64,000 bases of DNA, taken from NCBI RefSeq assembly GCF_000410515.1, contig NC_021500.1:3658001-3722000 (forward strand). Reading direction: 5' to 3'. The notes under the pieces are model-generated. The model was not told where the DNA came from. It did not search any database and saw nothing but the letters and a program-made list of their open reading frames with translations. The DNA is from Enterobacter sp. R4-368 (GTDB taxonomy: Bacteria; Pseudomonadota; Gammaproteobacteria; Enterobacterales; Enterobacteriaceae). The position numbers and the translations under genes were made by a program. This document shows positions 29,579 to 38,380 of this stretch, piece by piece (position 1 is the first letter of the stretch; the number at the start of each line of letters is the position of its first letter).

Positions 29579-32282
29579 TAACTGGAAAGCCATCACGCCG
29601 CAGGCGGTGGCGGAAAAGATGAGTTTTGACGCCTCGCAGGACAACTGGCAATACGATGCGCAGGAGTCTTCAATGGCCGCGCGTCAGGCTGAAGGTGTCG
29701 CCGGGCTGTGGAACATTCTGGCGAAACGTCGGCTGGCGTTGCTGGCCGATGAAGTGGGGATGGGCAAAACCTTTCAGGCGATTGGTGTGATGCTCCAGCT
29801 CTGGCATAAAAAGCCCGATGCGAAAATCCTCATCCTCGCGCCCAATAAAGACATTTGCCTGCACTGGAAACGGGAATACAAAACCTTTTTGCTGCATCAC
29901 TATCGCGCTAAAAATTCGAAAATTTGTAACGCGCAAAGGGAGCCGGTGCACGAGGCGCGTATTTTCACAAGGTTGCCCGAGCTGGAGCAGGATATCCGCG
30001 AATCACGAGGCAATTTTTACCTGACCACCATTCACTCGCTCAGCGGGCTGGTGCCGGAGTGGGAGAAAAAAGAGCAGAACGTGCAGGAGCGCGCCGCGCG
30101 CCAGGCCGGGAAAATCCATGCGCAGATTAAAGCCACGCTGGGCGAACAGGGATTTGATCTCATCATCATTGATGAGGCGCACTACTTTCGTAACCGCGAT
30201 GGCAAATCCCAGCGCGCGGCGGCGGCGAAGCGCTTTTTTGGCGAGGACGATAACCGCTTAGGGCAGCGAACATTATTACTCACCGCGACGCCGAATCACT
30301 CTTCATCGCGTAATGTCGCCGATATTTTGCGTTACTTCGTCGATCCGGACGCGATTAGCCCCGACGGCGACGCCAAAACGCTGTTAAAAACCTTTGCCAT
30401 TCGCCGCCTGCGACAAATGCAGGGAAAGGGCGTAACCAACAACAAATATAACTATCGCCATGAACAGGCGACGGCGGCGGATTTTACCGACAACCCGGAT
30501 GCGGAGCTCTTTTTCGCCCTCTACCAGCGCGAGCTGGTAAAGACGCTGGGCGCAAAAGGTGAGCGCCGCCAGTTCCAGTATGGCTATCTCGAAGGGTTTG
30601 AGTCGACGGGCATTGTGGCAAAAGAGGACAGCGAAAGTGGTGAAGAGAATTCGGACGATATGGCGAAAGACGCCTTTCACCAGGCACCGGACTCACGCTT
30701 GCTGGCAGAGCTGACGCAAGCGTTTCAGGATATCTACCACCGCTTTCCGGATCACCCGAAATATGGCGCGCTGGTTAAACAATGCGTGCCTGAACAGTTG
30801 TTTACTGCACCACGCCCGCTGTATCGCGATAAACACCTGGTGTTTGTGCGCCGCATCCCCTCGGTGCGTGAAATCACCCAGCGCGTTAATGCCGAATATG
30901 ACGAGCTGATGGCGCGGGAGATAATCGCTGCCTGGGGCGTTGAATCGCCGGATGAGACGCTAAAAGCATGGCGCAAAAGCGGCTGGTCACGTAAATATTT
31001 CAATCGCTTAACGCAGGCGGCGCACGTGCTGCAGGAGGCGTCAGAGTTCATTGATGACGAAGCGGAAAGTAGTGACGACGACGAGGAACTCAACGAGCGC
31101 AAGCAAAATGAGCTGAAGCTCTCATCGAAAATCGCCGATCTGTTTGTCGTGAAAAAAAGCGGTGAGAAACGAACCGATTGCACCAACGTGAGCCAGCGTT
31201 TTCGCCGGGCCGAAAGCCTGTTCTCGCTGTTTCTGGAACCCGCGGCGGATTATTGCTGTGCGCAATATGCCACCTATTACCGGCTTACCGATCGCCAGCG
31301 CGATAACTTTGGCGATGCGGCGCGCGATGTTCGCCTGCAAACGTGGCCCACCGCGCAGCCTCTTGCACGTAGCGAAAAGGTGCAAGAAAACCGTTATGAG
31401 CAACCGCTGCAAACGGCCTGGGGGATGATGTTTCTGCTATTGCCCGCGCATTGTCAGCAGCAGCTTCGCCACTGGCAGGCAAGCAATCCGGCGATTGTGG
31501 AAAACCTCGCCAACTACCTTAAAACGGGCTACATCTTCGCCAGCCCGGTAATGATTGAACTCTACTGCTGGTTTATCCGCTTTAGTCGCCAGAGCACCAC
31601 GTCGGATGTGCAAAAGCGTTACCGTGATTTTACCGCCAGCATTGCCGATAAACTGCCGGGATCGTTACTGCTGCGCTATTTCATCAATGGCATTGAAACC
31701 TTCGAGGCGATGTGTGAAAAAATCACCGATCACCCGCTGGCCGACTGGAAGACACCGTGGCGGGAACTGACCAGCCTCTCAAGCCCGGCGTGGTACGCCA
31801 GCGGTCAAACCGATAACCGACAACGCTTGATCCTCGGGTTCAACAGCCCCTTTTATCCCAACGTGCTGGTGGCAACGTCCGTATTCCAGGAAGGGGTGAA
31901 CCTGCATTTGCAGTGCAACCAGGTACATCATTACGGGATTGCCTGGACACCCGGCGACAACGAGCAGCGCGTAGGGCGCGTCGATCGGCTGTTTGGCCGC
32001 GTCAACCATCTGCTAAAAGAGCACGGCACCACCGAACTGCGCATTCACTACCCTTATCTCGCGCAGTCGCTGGATCAGGATCAGCTCGCTGCATTTATCC
32101 AGCACAAACGTAACTTTGAAGCGAAGCTCGATGCCTGCGACTTTGATCAGTTCAGCCGCGAGATCAATCTCAACGACGAAACCGGCGGTTGGGAGGCGGC
32201 GCTGCGCAAACCGCAGGCCGACCTGAAACCGGTCGATCCTTATCCGGCGGCATTTGCCGGGGCAACAGACCCGGCAAAGTAA
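29568..32282 (+). CDS. SNF2/superfamily-2 helicase-like ATPase
   Basis: A 904-residue DEAH-type superfamily 2 protein. The first RecA-like domain shows motif I DEVGMGKT (61-68), motif II DEAH (202-205) and motif III TATP (239-242). The second shows ATSVFQEGVNLH and motif VI GDNEQRVGRVDRL (near 798-810). Between them lies a long family-specific insert with an acidic patch (SDDDEELNER). DEVGMGKT and QRVGRVDR are typical of SNF2/RapA-like translocases that move on double-stranded DNA without full strand separation. The ATG at 29568 overlaps the end of the PLD gene; AAAGG stands upstream, and an in-frame GTG six bases earlier is possible. It presumably supplies ATP-driven DNA scanning or remodelling to the system. 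Confidence 0.9.
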   Translation: MKPDNWKAITPQAVAEKMSFDASQDNWQYDAQESSMAARQAEGVAGLWNILAKRRLALLADEVGMGKTFQAIGVMLQLWHKKPDAKILILAPNKDICLHWKREYKTFLLHHYRAKNSKICNAQREPVHEARIFTRLPELEQDIRESRGNFYLTTIHSLSGLVPEWEKKEQNVQERAARQAGKIHAQIKATLGEQGFDLIIIDEAHYFRNRDGKSQRAAAAKRFFGEDDNRLGQRTLLLTATPNHSSSRNVADILRYFVDPDAISPDGDAKTLLKTFAIRRLRQMQGKGVTNNKYNYRHEQATAADFTDNPDAELFFALYQRELVKTLGAKGERRQFQYGYLEGFESTGIVAKEDSESGEENSDDMAKDAFHQAPDSRLLAELTQAFQDIYHRFPDHPKYGALVKQCVPEQLFTAPRPLYRDKHLVFVRRIPSVREITQRVNAEYDELMAREIIAAWGVESPDETLKAWRKSGWSRKYFNRLTQAAHVLQEASEFIDDEAESSDDDEELNERKQNELKLSSKIADLFVVKKSGEKRTDCTNVSQRFRRAESLFSLFLEPAADYCCAQYATYYRLTDRQRDNFGDAARDVRLQTWPTAQPLARSEKVQENRYEQPLQTAWGMMFLLLPAHCQQQLRHWQASNPAIVENLANYLKTGYIFASPVMIELYCWFIRFSRQSTTSDVQKRYRDFTASIADKLPGSLLLRYFINGIETFEAMCEKITDHPLADWKTPWRELTSLSSPAWYASGQTDNRQRLILGFNSPFYPNVLVATSVFQEGVNLHLQCNQVHHYGIAWTPGDNEQRVGRVDRLFGRVNHLLKEHGTTELRIHYPYLAQSLDQDQLAAFIQHKRNFEAKLDACDFDQFSREINLNDETGGWEAALRKPQADLKPVDPYPAAFAGATDPAK

Positions 32283-32292
32283 GGGGGAGTTA

Positions 32293-32538
32293 TCAGGCCC
32301 TGTCAGCCCAGGCGGGCATTGACGTCAGGTAACGAACGGCGCGTTTACGTGCTTCTTCGTTGCCGACGTGCTGCCAGGAATCCAGGTACTGTGCAAGGCC
32401 GGAAACGGCCTCTTCCCAGGATTTCAGCTGGCCTTCGCTGTCGGTACACCAGACGCAATATTTATCGCTGGGGCCACGGGCTTCCGGTGCGGATAGCGGC
32501 ATTCCGCAGGAGTGGCAGTGAGATTCGGTGTGAGACAT
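32293..32538 (-). CDS. Small putative zinc-ribbon protein
   Basis: An 81-residue protein with four cysteines in two CxxC knuckles (HCHSCGMPL, Cys8/Cys11; YCVWCTDSEG, Cys28/Cys31), as in the bacterial putative zinc-ribbon family often annotated as DUF/zf-ribbon_2. The C-terminal half is helical (SWEEAVSGLAQYLDSWQHVG). It faces the helicase gene with only about 10 bp between stops. A metal-binding role in protein or nucleic-acid contact is plausible. Nothing ties it to the defence-like operon except position, and its opposite orientation argues against membership. Confidence 0.8.
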   Translation of the reverse strand: MSHTESHCHSCGMPLSAPEARGPSDKYCVWCTDSEGQLKSWEEAVSGLAQYLDSWQHVGNEEARKRAVRYLTSMPAWADRA

Positions 32539-32688
32539 GGTGTGCTCCTTGTCAGTGAGTTGAGCGATAAAGATACCGAAACGGGTGGCGAGAAACTGTT
32601 CAACTGCTCATAAAGGCAGATTATTTTTAGGGTTATGGTGGGCTGCATGGTGTTTTACACTTTTCGTTCACTTGGCAGGGAGAATGGC

Positions 32689-33726
32689 ATGACAGATTAC
32701 TGGTGGAAGGATCTTCTTGATCGCAATGAGAGCTGGCAGGGGCTGGAACTGATGGTGCGTGAAGGCGACGGTCAGGCAATGGAGATGCAAAGCGGGCACA
32801 ACGGGCGCATGGCGTTACAGGTCAACGGCAAGACGCTGTTCTGGGCCACCATGCTCAACGATCACTCCGGTGTCTGGCTGGTGTTTAATGCCGATCATCC
32901 GGCTCAGCAACTGCTATTGCCTGCCATCTCTTCTGCCGATGTGGAAAGCGCCAAACGCGCAGGCGAAGCGAACTGGATAAGCCACTGGTGTCGTTATTTT
33001 GCCCGCCAGTTGATGGAGGCGCCCACACCGCTACTGGCACCGCGCCGCTGGTTGCTGCGCCCAATGGAACAAGTCAAACCGACAGCACCGTATGTGCTGA
33101 ATAAGCCGCTACCGTTTGCGCAGTGGCGGTTTCATACGCCTGCCAGCAGCGCGCAAATCAGCGTCAATTGGTCGTTGTGGAGTGAGGATTTCCCCGATCT
33201 GCAAAACCCGGAAAAGGTGACGTTTGTCGACTGGTGGTGGAACGGTCATCTGCTGCTGGCGCGTTACCCGGTAGAGCCAGACAGCGGGCGCGTGAAGTGG
33301 TGGCGCAAGAAATGCCGCGAAGGCGAGCTGCCGCCGATTCTGGTGTGGTTTATCGCCGGGCTGGCGTCGTTTGTCATTCTCGACGGGCACGATCGTTTGC
33401 AGGCGGCGCTGGCAGAAGGCATTCAGCCGCAGTTTCTGGTGCTCAGTGAACTCAGCGAACAGCGTTATACGCCCGATGAAGAGACGCGGGTGCGGGTGCT
33501 GCGCGCGCTGGCTATCCAGCAGGAGAAGTGCAAAAAAACCGGTGCCAATATTGATGCAATGAACCAGTCGCTGCTGAACCTGTATGACACCCGTTATCTT
33601 TACGCCCCGACACACAGCCGCGCGGTACTCGGCGATGGCAAAGGCTGGGAACGCGACGTCACCAGCTATCTGCAGCGTCACCAGTTAGCGGCATATTTAG
33701 ATAAAATTCTGGCGCGGGAAGAGTAA
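32689..33726 (+). CDS. Unknown protein with a ParB/Srx-like DGHxR motif
   Basis: A 345-residue cytosolic protein. Most of it is unrecognised, but FVILDGHDRLQAALAEGI (about residues 227-244) matches the core of ParB/sulfiredoxin-fold proteins (DGHHRxxA), which bind nucleotides. The preceding ELPPILVWFIAG strand fits that fold. The N-terminal half is tryptophan-rich (DYWWKDLLDRNESWQG). The start is set at the ATG 32689 preceded by AGGGAGA; the frame is open upstream with poorer signals. It is monocistronic, downstream of and divergent from the zinc-ribbon gene. Other uses of a DGHxR motif cannot be excluded. Confidence 0.7.
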   Translation: MTDYWWKDLLDRNESWQGLELMVREGDGQAMEMQSGHNGRMALQVNGKTLFWATMLNDHSGVWLVFNADHPAQQLLLPAISSADVESAKRAGEANWISHWCRYFARQLMEAPTPLLAPRRWLLRPMEQVKPTAPYVLNKPLPFAQWRFHTPASSAQISVNWSLWSEDFPDLQNPEKVTFVDWWWNGHLLLARYPVEPDSGRVKWWRKKCREGELPPILVWFIAGLASFVILDGHDRLQAALAEGIQPQFLVLSELSEQRYTPDEETRVRVLRALAIQQEKCKKTGANIDAMNQSLLNLYDTRYLYAPTHSRAVLGDGKGWERDVTSYLQRHQLAAYLDKILAREE

Positions 33727-33804
33727 GGCGGAAACGCCAGCCGTTTTAGTATTCACAGGGGCTGGCGTGTGAGTAAATGCTTACTGGGGCTTGCTCAATA
33801 CTTA

Positions 33805-34080
33805 TCACCTCTTTCGCTGGCTAATCTGTTTATCCCGATGGGTTTTATACCCGACGCACTCCCCGGTGTGTGGATTGACGTAATACCGAATCGGCGAGGG
33901 CAAGATTTGCTCATAGAATGGCGTGCCAGGCGGTGAAGCCAGGTTGGTTTTGATTTCCCAATACTGAACACCGTCGAGCTCTACAAGAGCCGCAAGGTGC
34001 ATATCATAGTCCCAGAAGTTGATGAAATTTTTTAACGCGTACGCTTTCGCGGATTCAATAGCTGCTTTCTCATCAATCAT
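33805..34080 (-). CDS. Small hypothetical protein
   Basis: A 91-residue soluble protein without signal peptide. It begins MIDEKAAIESAKAYALKNFI and has a beta-rich centre (ALVELDGVQYWEIKT) and an end containing YVNPHTGECVGYKT. The pattern of a helix followed by strands ending with a PxTGEcvGY turn is reminiscent of small YpeB/PepSY-like or immunity-like proteins. No family can be named. It is a single gene; about 180 bp without features separate it from the importer operon. Confidence 0.65.
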   Translation of the reverse strand: MIDEKAAIESAKAYALKNFINFWDYDMHLAALVELDGVQYWEIKTNLASPPGTPFYEQILPSPIRYYVNPHTGECVGYKTHRDKQISQRKR

Positions 34081-34236
34081 TGCTGGATAACGCCCTTACC
34101 GGTGAAGCAAATTGAACAACCTTTTTCACGTGACGCGTGTTGGCGACAAACCGATACCGCAAACGCGTGAACCCTTTGGCTGGTGTTCAAATGATACGGG
34201 AAAGACAGAGAAAATTATCGAGGAAAAGGAGAACTA

Positions 34237-34254
34237 CCCCGCGTCCTTGCGGGG
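34237..34254 (-). terminator. Hairpin at the end of the Ugp-like operon
   Basis: CCCCGC-GTCCTT-GCGGGG lies 10 bp beyond the stop of the last (minus-strand) gene. On that strand it is followed by a pyrimidine-rich TTCTCCTTTT. Confidence 0.6.
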
Positions 34255-34263
34255 GGGAATGGC

Positions 34264-35586
34264 TTATTTCACTGCTTGCAGTGCCGTTTTCTCAACGTAT
34301 GGCTTCATCAAGGTATCGGCTTCTTTCTGCGCGGCTTCGGCGGCGGCTTCCGGGGTGACTTTCTCGTCGTTCACCACGGCGGCGAGCTGGTTTTCCATCG
34401 CTTTACGCACCGCGACCGTCTCGTAAGTGGAATACCACGGGTGGGCATATTGCAACTGCTCCAGCGCAATCGCCGCACGCGGATCCTGCTTCAGATACTC
34501 CTTCATCTCGGCGGTGTCGTAAGAGGCTTTCAGTGGTGAGAAGTAACCAGTGAAACGGCTCCAGGCCCCGTTGACTTCCGGGCTGACGAGGTAGGTCAGG
34601 AACTGATAAGCCGCTTTTTTCTGCGCGTCATTAATGCCCTTAAAACTTACCAGGCTGGCGCCGCCAATCGGCACCGCGCGCTGCTCCTGCGCGGGCATCA
34701 TCGCCACACCCAGCTCGAAATCTTTGGTGTTCTCACGCATAAAGCCCAGCGCACCAGTGCTCAGCATTGCCATTCCCAGCTTGCCGGAGAAAAACGCAGC
34801 GCTGATCTGCTTGGAGTTCAGCACGCCGGAGGGCATTACTTTGTCTTTGTAGATCAGATCCTGCCAGAAGCGCAGCGCGCCAATGGTGGTCGGTGCGTTG
34901 TAATAGACTTCGCCGGGATAGTTTTCGTTGAAGTAGCTACCGCCGTTGGCGCGCACCAGCGAGGAGAAAATCCAGCCGCCGTAATCGTCGTTAGTGGAGG
35001 GCAGCATAATGCCCCACTGACCTTTGCTCTGGTCGGTGAGTTTCTTCGCGTCGTCCAGCAGCTCCTTCCAGTTCTGCGGCGGCTGTTTGATGCCCGCCTG
35101 GTCAAACATCGTTTTGTTGTAGTACAGAATCGGCGTCGAGTTGTGGAACGGGATGGCATAGGTCACGCCCATTACCTGCGCGTTTTTGTGCATGGCTGGC
35201 CAGAACGCATTTTGCAGGAAATCACCCGCTTTTTTGTCGCCGTATTTGAACAGTTCGTCCATCGGCAGAATTTCATCTTTCAGCGCCAGATCGGTGGTGA
35301 AGTTGGCGGACATGATCACCAGCGCAGGGGGCTGGCCCGCTTTCTGCGCGGATTCGGCTTTCATTTTGGTGGTGTCGTAATTGCCGGTGAAAATCCCGCG
35401 TACTTCCACGTCTTTTTGCGAATCGTTAAACGCCTTGATGATGCGCGTCATCTCCATCGTCAGTTTGCCGTCCACCGGGGCCGGAAACATGAAATCAATC
35501 TTCTCCTGCGCGATAGCAGTGCCGCTAATGGCAAGGGTAATGGCGTAAGTAAGCACTCGCAGTGTCTTTGGCAGAGGCTTAGGCAT
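34264..35586 (-). CDS. UgpB-like substrate-binding protein of a glycerophosphodiester/sugar-phosphate importer
   Basis: A 440-residue periplasmic binding protein of the ABC sugar/glycerol-3-phosphate type (SBP family 1). The signal peptide ends near residue 26 (ISGTAIAQE). The mature part contains TYAIPFHNSTPILYYNKTMF, the recognisable UgpB-like block around residues 128-147. It would capture glycerol-3-phosphate or glycerophosphodiesters and deliver them to the two permeases of this operon. The ATG at 35586 with AGGAGA upstream gives a proper signal peptide; the frame extends further 5' but lies inside the ATPase gene. It is the last gene of the operon and overlaps the ATPase gene by 8 bases. 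Confidence 0.88.
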   Translation of the reverse strand: MPKPLPKTLRVLTYAITLAISGTAIAQEKIDFMFPAPVDGKLTMEMTRIIKAFNDSQKDVEVRGIFTGNYDTTKMKAESAQKAGQPPALVIMSANFTTDLALKDEILPMDELFKYGDKKAGDFLQNAFWPAMHKNAQVMGVTYAIPFHNSTPILYYNKTMFDQAGIKQPPQNWKELLDDAKKLTDQSKGQWGIMLPSTNDDYGGWIFSSLVRANGGSYFNENYPGEVYYNAPTTIGALRFWQDLIYKDKVMPSGVLNSKQISAAFFSGKLGMAMLSTGALGFMRENTKDFELGVAMMPAQEQRAVPIGGASLVSFKGINDAQKKAAYQFLTYLVSPEVNGAWSRFTGYFSPLKASYDTAEMKEYLKQDPRAAIALEQLQYAHPWYSTYETVAVRKAMENQLAAVVNDEKVTPEAAAEAAQKEADTLMKPYVEKTALQAVK

Positions 35587-36652
35587 GGTCTTTCTCCTGG
35601 TGTAAGTTAAGCAAGGTTTGCGCATCAAAAAGATGGCTATCAAGGGGTGAAAAACCGACGCGGAGTGTGTCCCCTTTATTGGGCACATCGCCTCTGTGAC
35701 GGCGGATATAGCGCAGGGTGCCAATTGGCGTGCTGACGTGGAGCTGATAATCGGCTCCCATCAGTTCACGCTGAATCACCGTGGCGGGCAGCACCAACTG
35801 GCCCGCTTCCGGCGTATCGGTAATGTGTTCCGGGCGAATGCCCAGCCATACATCGGCGGCATCGCGCGCGTGAGGCGGTAACGGCAGGTGTTGCTCGTCC
35901 AGCAGCACGTTGCCACTGGCGCACGGCAGCGAGAGCAGATTCATCGCCGGTGAGCCGATAAACCCGGCGACAAACAGGTTTGCCGGGTGAGCATACAGGT
36001 GCTCCGGGCGACCTACTTGCTGCACGTGGCCGCCATTCATTACCACAATGCGATCGGCCATCGACATGGCTTCGGTCTGATCATGCGTGACATAAATGGT
36101 GCTGGTTTTGAGCTGCTGGTGCATCGCCATTATGCTGTCGCGCACCTCGGTGCGCAGGCGCGCATCAAGGTTGGAGAGCGGCTCGTCCATTAAAAACAGC
36201 TTCGGGTTACGCACAATTGCGCGTGCCATCGCCACGCGCTGGCGCTGGCCGCCGGAGAGTTTGGCCGGTTTTCTGTCCAGCAGCGTGTCGAGCTGCAGCA
36301 TCTGCGCCACGCGATCGAGGCGCGGTTGCCAGCTCGTTTTCTCTTCCTTGCGCACTTTCATGCCGAAGGTGATGTTGTCGCGCACGGAAAGGTGCGGAAA
36401 CAGCGCATAGTTCTGGAAGATCATCGCGAAGTTGCGCTCGCGCGGTGAACGCGAAGTGATGTCGTCATTGTCGAGCAGAATCGCGCCGTCGCTGACGCTC
36501 TCCAGCCCGGCAATCAGCCGCAGCAACGTACTTTTCCCACAGCCGGAAGGGCCAACCAGCACCACGAATTCACCGTCGTGGATATCCAGCGTCAGCGCGC
36601 TGAGCGCCGCTTTGCCATCGAACTGTTTACTGATGTTTTGCAGTCTTAACAT
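35579..36652 (-). CDS. UgpC-like ABC importer ATPase
   Basis: A 357-residue ATPase of the MalK/UgpC class (E. coli UgpC has about the same length). Walker A GPSGCGKST is at 34-42, Q-loop FQNYALFPHL at about 81-90, signature LSGGQRQRVAMA at about 132-143, Walker B LFLMDEPLSNLD and H-loop THDQTEAM follow. A C-terminal regulatory TOBE-like region starts near residue 240. It powers uptake through the two permeases encoded upstream. The start is taken as ATG 36652, which gives the usual MLRLQNISK beginning; an in-frame ATG at 36667 overlaps the gpdQ stop and is also possible. Confidence 0.9.
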   Translation of the reverse strand: MLRLQNISKQFDGKAALSALTLDIHDGEFVVLVGPSGCGKSTLLRLIAGLESVSDGAILLDNDDITSRSPRERNFAMIFQNYALFPHLSVRDNITFGMKVRKEEKTSWQPRLDRVAQMLQLDTLLDRKPAKLSGGQRQRVAMARAIVRNPKLFLMDEPLSNLDARLRTEVRDSIMAMHQQLKTSTIYVTHDQTEAMSMADRIVVMNGGHVQQVGRPEHLYAHPANLFVAGFIGSPAMNLLSLPCASGNVLLDEQHLPLPPHARDAADVWLGIRPEHITDTPEAGQLVLPATVIQRELMGADYQLHVSTPIGTLRYIRRHRGDVPNKGDTLRVGFSPLDSHLFDAQTLLNLHQEKDHA

Positions 36653-36656
36653 GGGC

Positions 36657-37481
36657 TTAACGCTCATCCACCGGGCAGCTGATGCTTTCGTTGTATAACC
36701 ACGGGCCAGCGTAATGCGACAGCGGATGCAGGTAGCTGACCCACTGCTCGCCAATCTGGCGGTGCATCAGGCATGACGGCGGCGACATGTCGTAATACGG
36801 GCGCGTGTCTTCGTGGCAGTACGGCACCTGGTGCACCGTCGCCGGGATGGTGGCAATCGTCGCCTGGCGATACTGCGTCATGGTCAGGCTATGGTTGTGA
36901 CCGCAGAAAATGCGCGTCAGCGCCGGGAAGCGCTCCACTAATTTCAGTAATTGATGGCCATTTTCGCAGGCGATGCGATCCATCTGCGCGTTACCGAGCG
37001 GCAGTGGCGGGTGGTGCATAAAGATAGCGGTGGGTTTGTCCTGACTTTGGCTAAGCTGCGCTTCCAGCCAGCTCAATGTTTCATTGGTCAGCCAGCCTTT
37101 CGATTCCCCGGCGAGGCTTGAATCAATGAACAGCAAGCGGGTGGCGAAATCATCAATCGCATAGCGCATGTTTTGCGGATCGCTGCCCAGATGCGGGCAC
37201 AGCGGATGCAGATATTCGAGAAAGTGGGCTTTGTCATCGTGGTTGCCAGGAATAACAAACAGCGGGTAGTCGAGGCTACCGAGGATCTGGCGCGCCACGC
37301 GGTACTCTTCCGGACGGCCGCAGTTAACAATATCGCCGCTAACCACGACCGCATCCGGGCGTTCGCGCAGCGCGTTAAGCTGGCATACCACATCGGCATT
37401 TCCGGCGTTGATATCAATAAAGCCGTACAGCTTCTCGTTCTGGCTGCGGAAGTGGGTATCTGAAATTTGCGCTAAAAACAT
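36657..37481 (-). CDS. gpdQ: GpdQ glycerophosphodiesterase (metallophosphoesterase)
   Basis: A 274-residue binuclear metallophosphoesterase that hydrolyses glycerophosphodiesters to glycerol-3-phosphate and an alcohol. It matches, from memory and over its whole length, the characterised Enterobacter aerogenes GpdQ. Metal ligands are in place: Asp8 and His10 (ISDTHFRS), Asp49 (VVVSGDIVN), Asn80 (PGNHDD), His156 (FMHHPP), His195 and His197 (FCGHNHS). The ATG at 37481 gives exactly the known length; a GTG three bases earlier is less likely. It sits between the permease and ATPase genes of a Ugp-like importer, which couples uptake of diesters to hydrolysis. There is no signal peptide, so it is cytoplasmic. 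Confidence 0.95.
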   Translation of the reverse strand: MFLAQISDTHFRSQNEKLYGFIDINAGNADVVCQLNALRERPDAVVVSGDIVNCGRPEEYRVARQILGSLDYPLFVIPGNHDDKAHFLEYLHPLCPHLGSDPQNMRYAIDDFATRLLFIDSSLAGESKGWLTNETLSWLEAQLSQSQDKPTAIFMHHPPLPLGNAQMDRIACENGHQLLKLVERFPALTRIFCGHNHSLTMTQYRQATIATIPATVHQVPYCHEDTRPYYDMSPPSCLMHRQIGEQWVSYLHPLSHYAGPWLYNESISCPVDER

Positions 37482-37492
37482 CACTCAACTCC

Positions 37493-38380
37493 TTATTTAA
37501 TCCCGGAAAAGCCAAAGCTCCGGAGAAACTGCTTTTGAAAAGCGATAAACGCGACCATCAGCGGCAGGCAGACCATCAGCGTCCCGGCGCTGATCATTCC
37601 CCACTGACCGCCCGACTCCGCGCCCATGGCGAATGACACCAGGCCGACCGTCAGCACCTGTTTGTCCGGGTCGTTGAGCATCATCAGCGGCCATAAATAC
37701 TCGTTCCAGTGGTAGGTAATGCTGACGGTGGCGAAGGCCAGCACCGACGGCCACGACATCGGCAACATCACGCGGAACAGCACCTGCCACCAGCGGCAGC
37801 CCTCCATCAGTGCCGCTTCTTCGATCTCTTTCGGGATAGCGAGAAACGCCTGGCGCATCAGGAACACGCCAAACGCCGAGGTGAAATAGGGCATCATCAC
37901 GCCGGTCAGGGTGTTGAGCAGGCCGAAGGTTTTGAGTGTCAGCATGTTGGGGATCATCATCACTACCGGCATGATCATCAGTTGCACCAGAAACAGGATG
38001 AACAGTGTTTTCTTGCCGCGAAATTCGTGGCAGGCAAAGACGTAACCGGCGGTGGTGATGGTGAATAGCTGCACGAAGAAGGTGCCAAAGGCGAAAATCA
38101 GCGTGTTAGCGTAGAGGCTCAGCCAGTTGGCGCTGTTCCACGCGTCGCGGAAGTTATCCAGCGTGAGCGGAAAGCGCGGCAGAATCGACGCCATTCCTTC
38201 ACCAAAGGTGGTGGCGCTGAAAGCAGACGAAAGCATCCAGATAAAGGGGCTCACCCACAGCAGCGCCAGGCACACCATCAGCACCGCAAGCGTTACCGGA
38301 CGGGAGTAGCGCAGGCGCAGCCACAACGGTCGCGCTACGGTCGTGCTGCGATTGATGGCAGGCGTGATTTCAACGCTCAT
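37493..38380 (-). CDS. UgpE-like ABC permease
   Basis: A 295-residue inner-membrane permease of the MalG/UgpE type with six hydrophobic helices. The cytoplasmic EAA loop contacting the ATPase reads EEAALMEGCRWWQVLFRVMLP (about residues 188-208). With the next permease it forms the transport channel. It starts within the last 11 bases of the preceding permease gene and ends about 12 bp before gpdQ, so the operon is compact. Confidence 0.9.
   Translation of the reverse strand: MSVEITPAINRSTTVARPLWLRLRYSRPVTLAVLMVCLALLWVSPFIWMLSSAFSATTFGEGMASILPRFPLTLDNFRDAWNSANWLSLYANTLIFAFGTFFVQLFTITTAGYVFACHEFRGKKTLFILFLVQLMIMPVVMMIPNMLTLKTFGLLNTLTGVMMPYFTSAFGVFLMRQAFLAIPKEIEEAALMEGCRWWQVLFRVMLPMSWPSVLAFATVSITYHWNEYLWPLMMLNDPDKQVLTVGLVSFAMGAESGGQWGMISAGTLMVCLPLMVAFIAFQKQFLRSFGFSGIK

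Noticed and set aside
32293..32538. Zinc-ribbon gene as a fourth member of the helicase operon
   Set aside because: It is on the opposite strand, converging with the helicase gene, and zinc-ribbon genes of this type are common stand-alone genes.
35587..35724. N-terminal extension of the UgpB-like protein
   Set aside because: It would bury the signal peptide and lies within the coding region of the ATPase gene; the ATG at 35586 has its own ribosome site.
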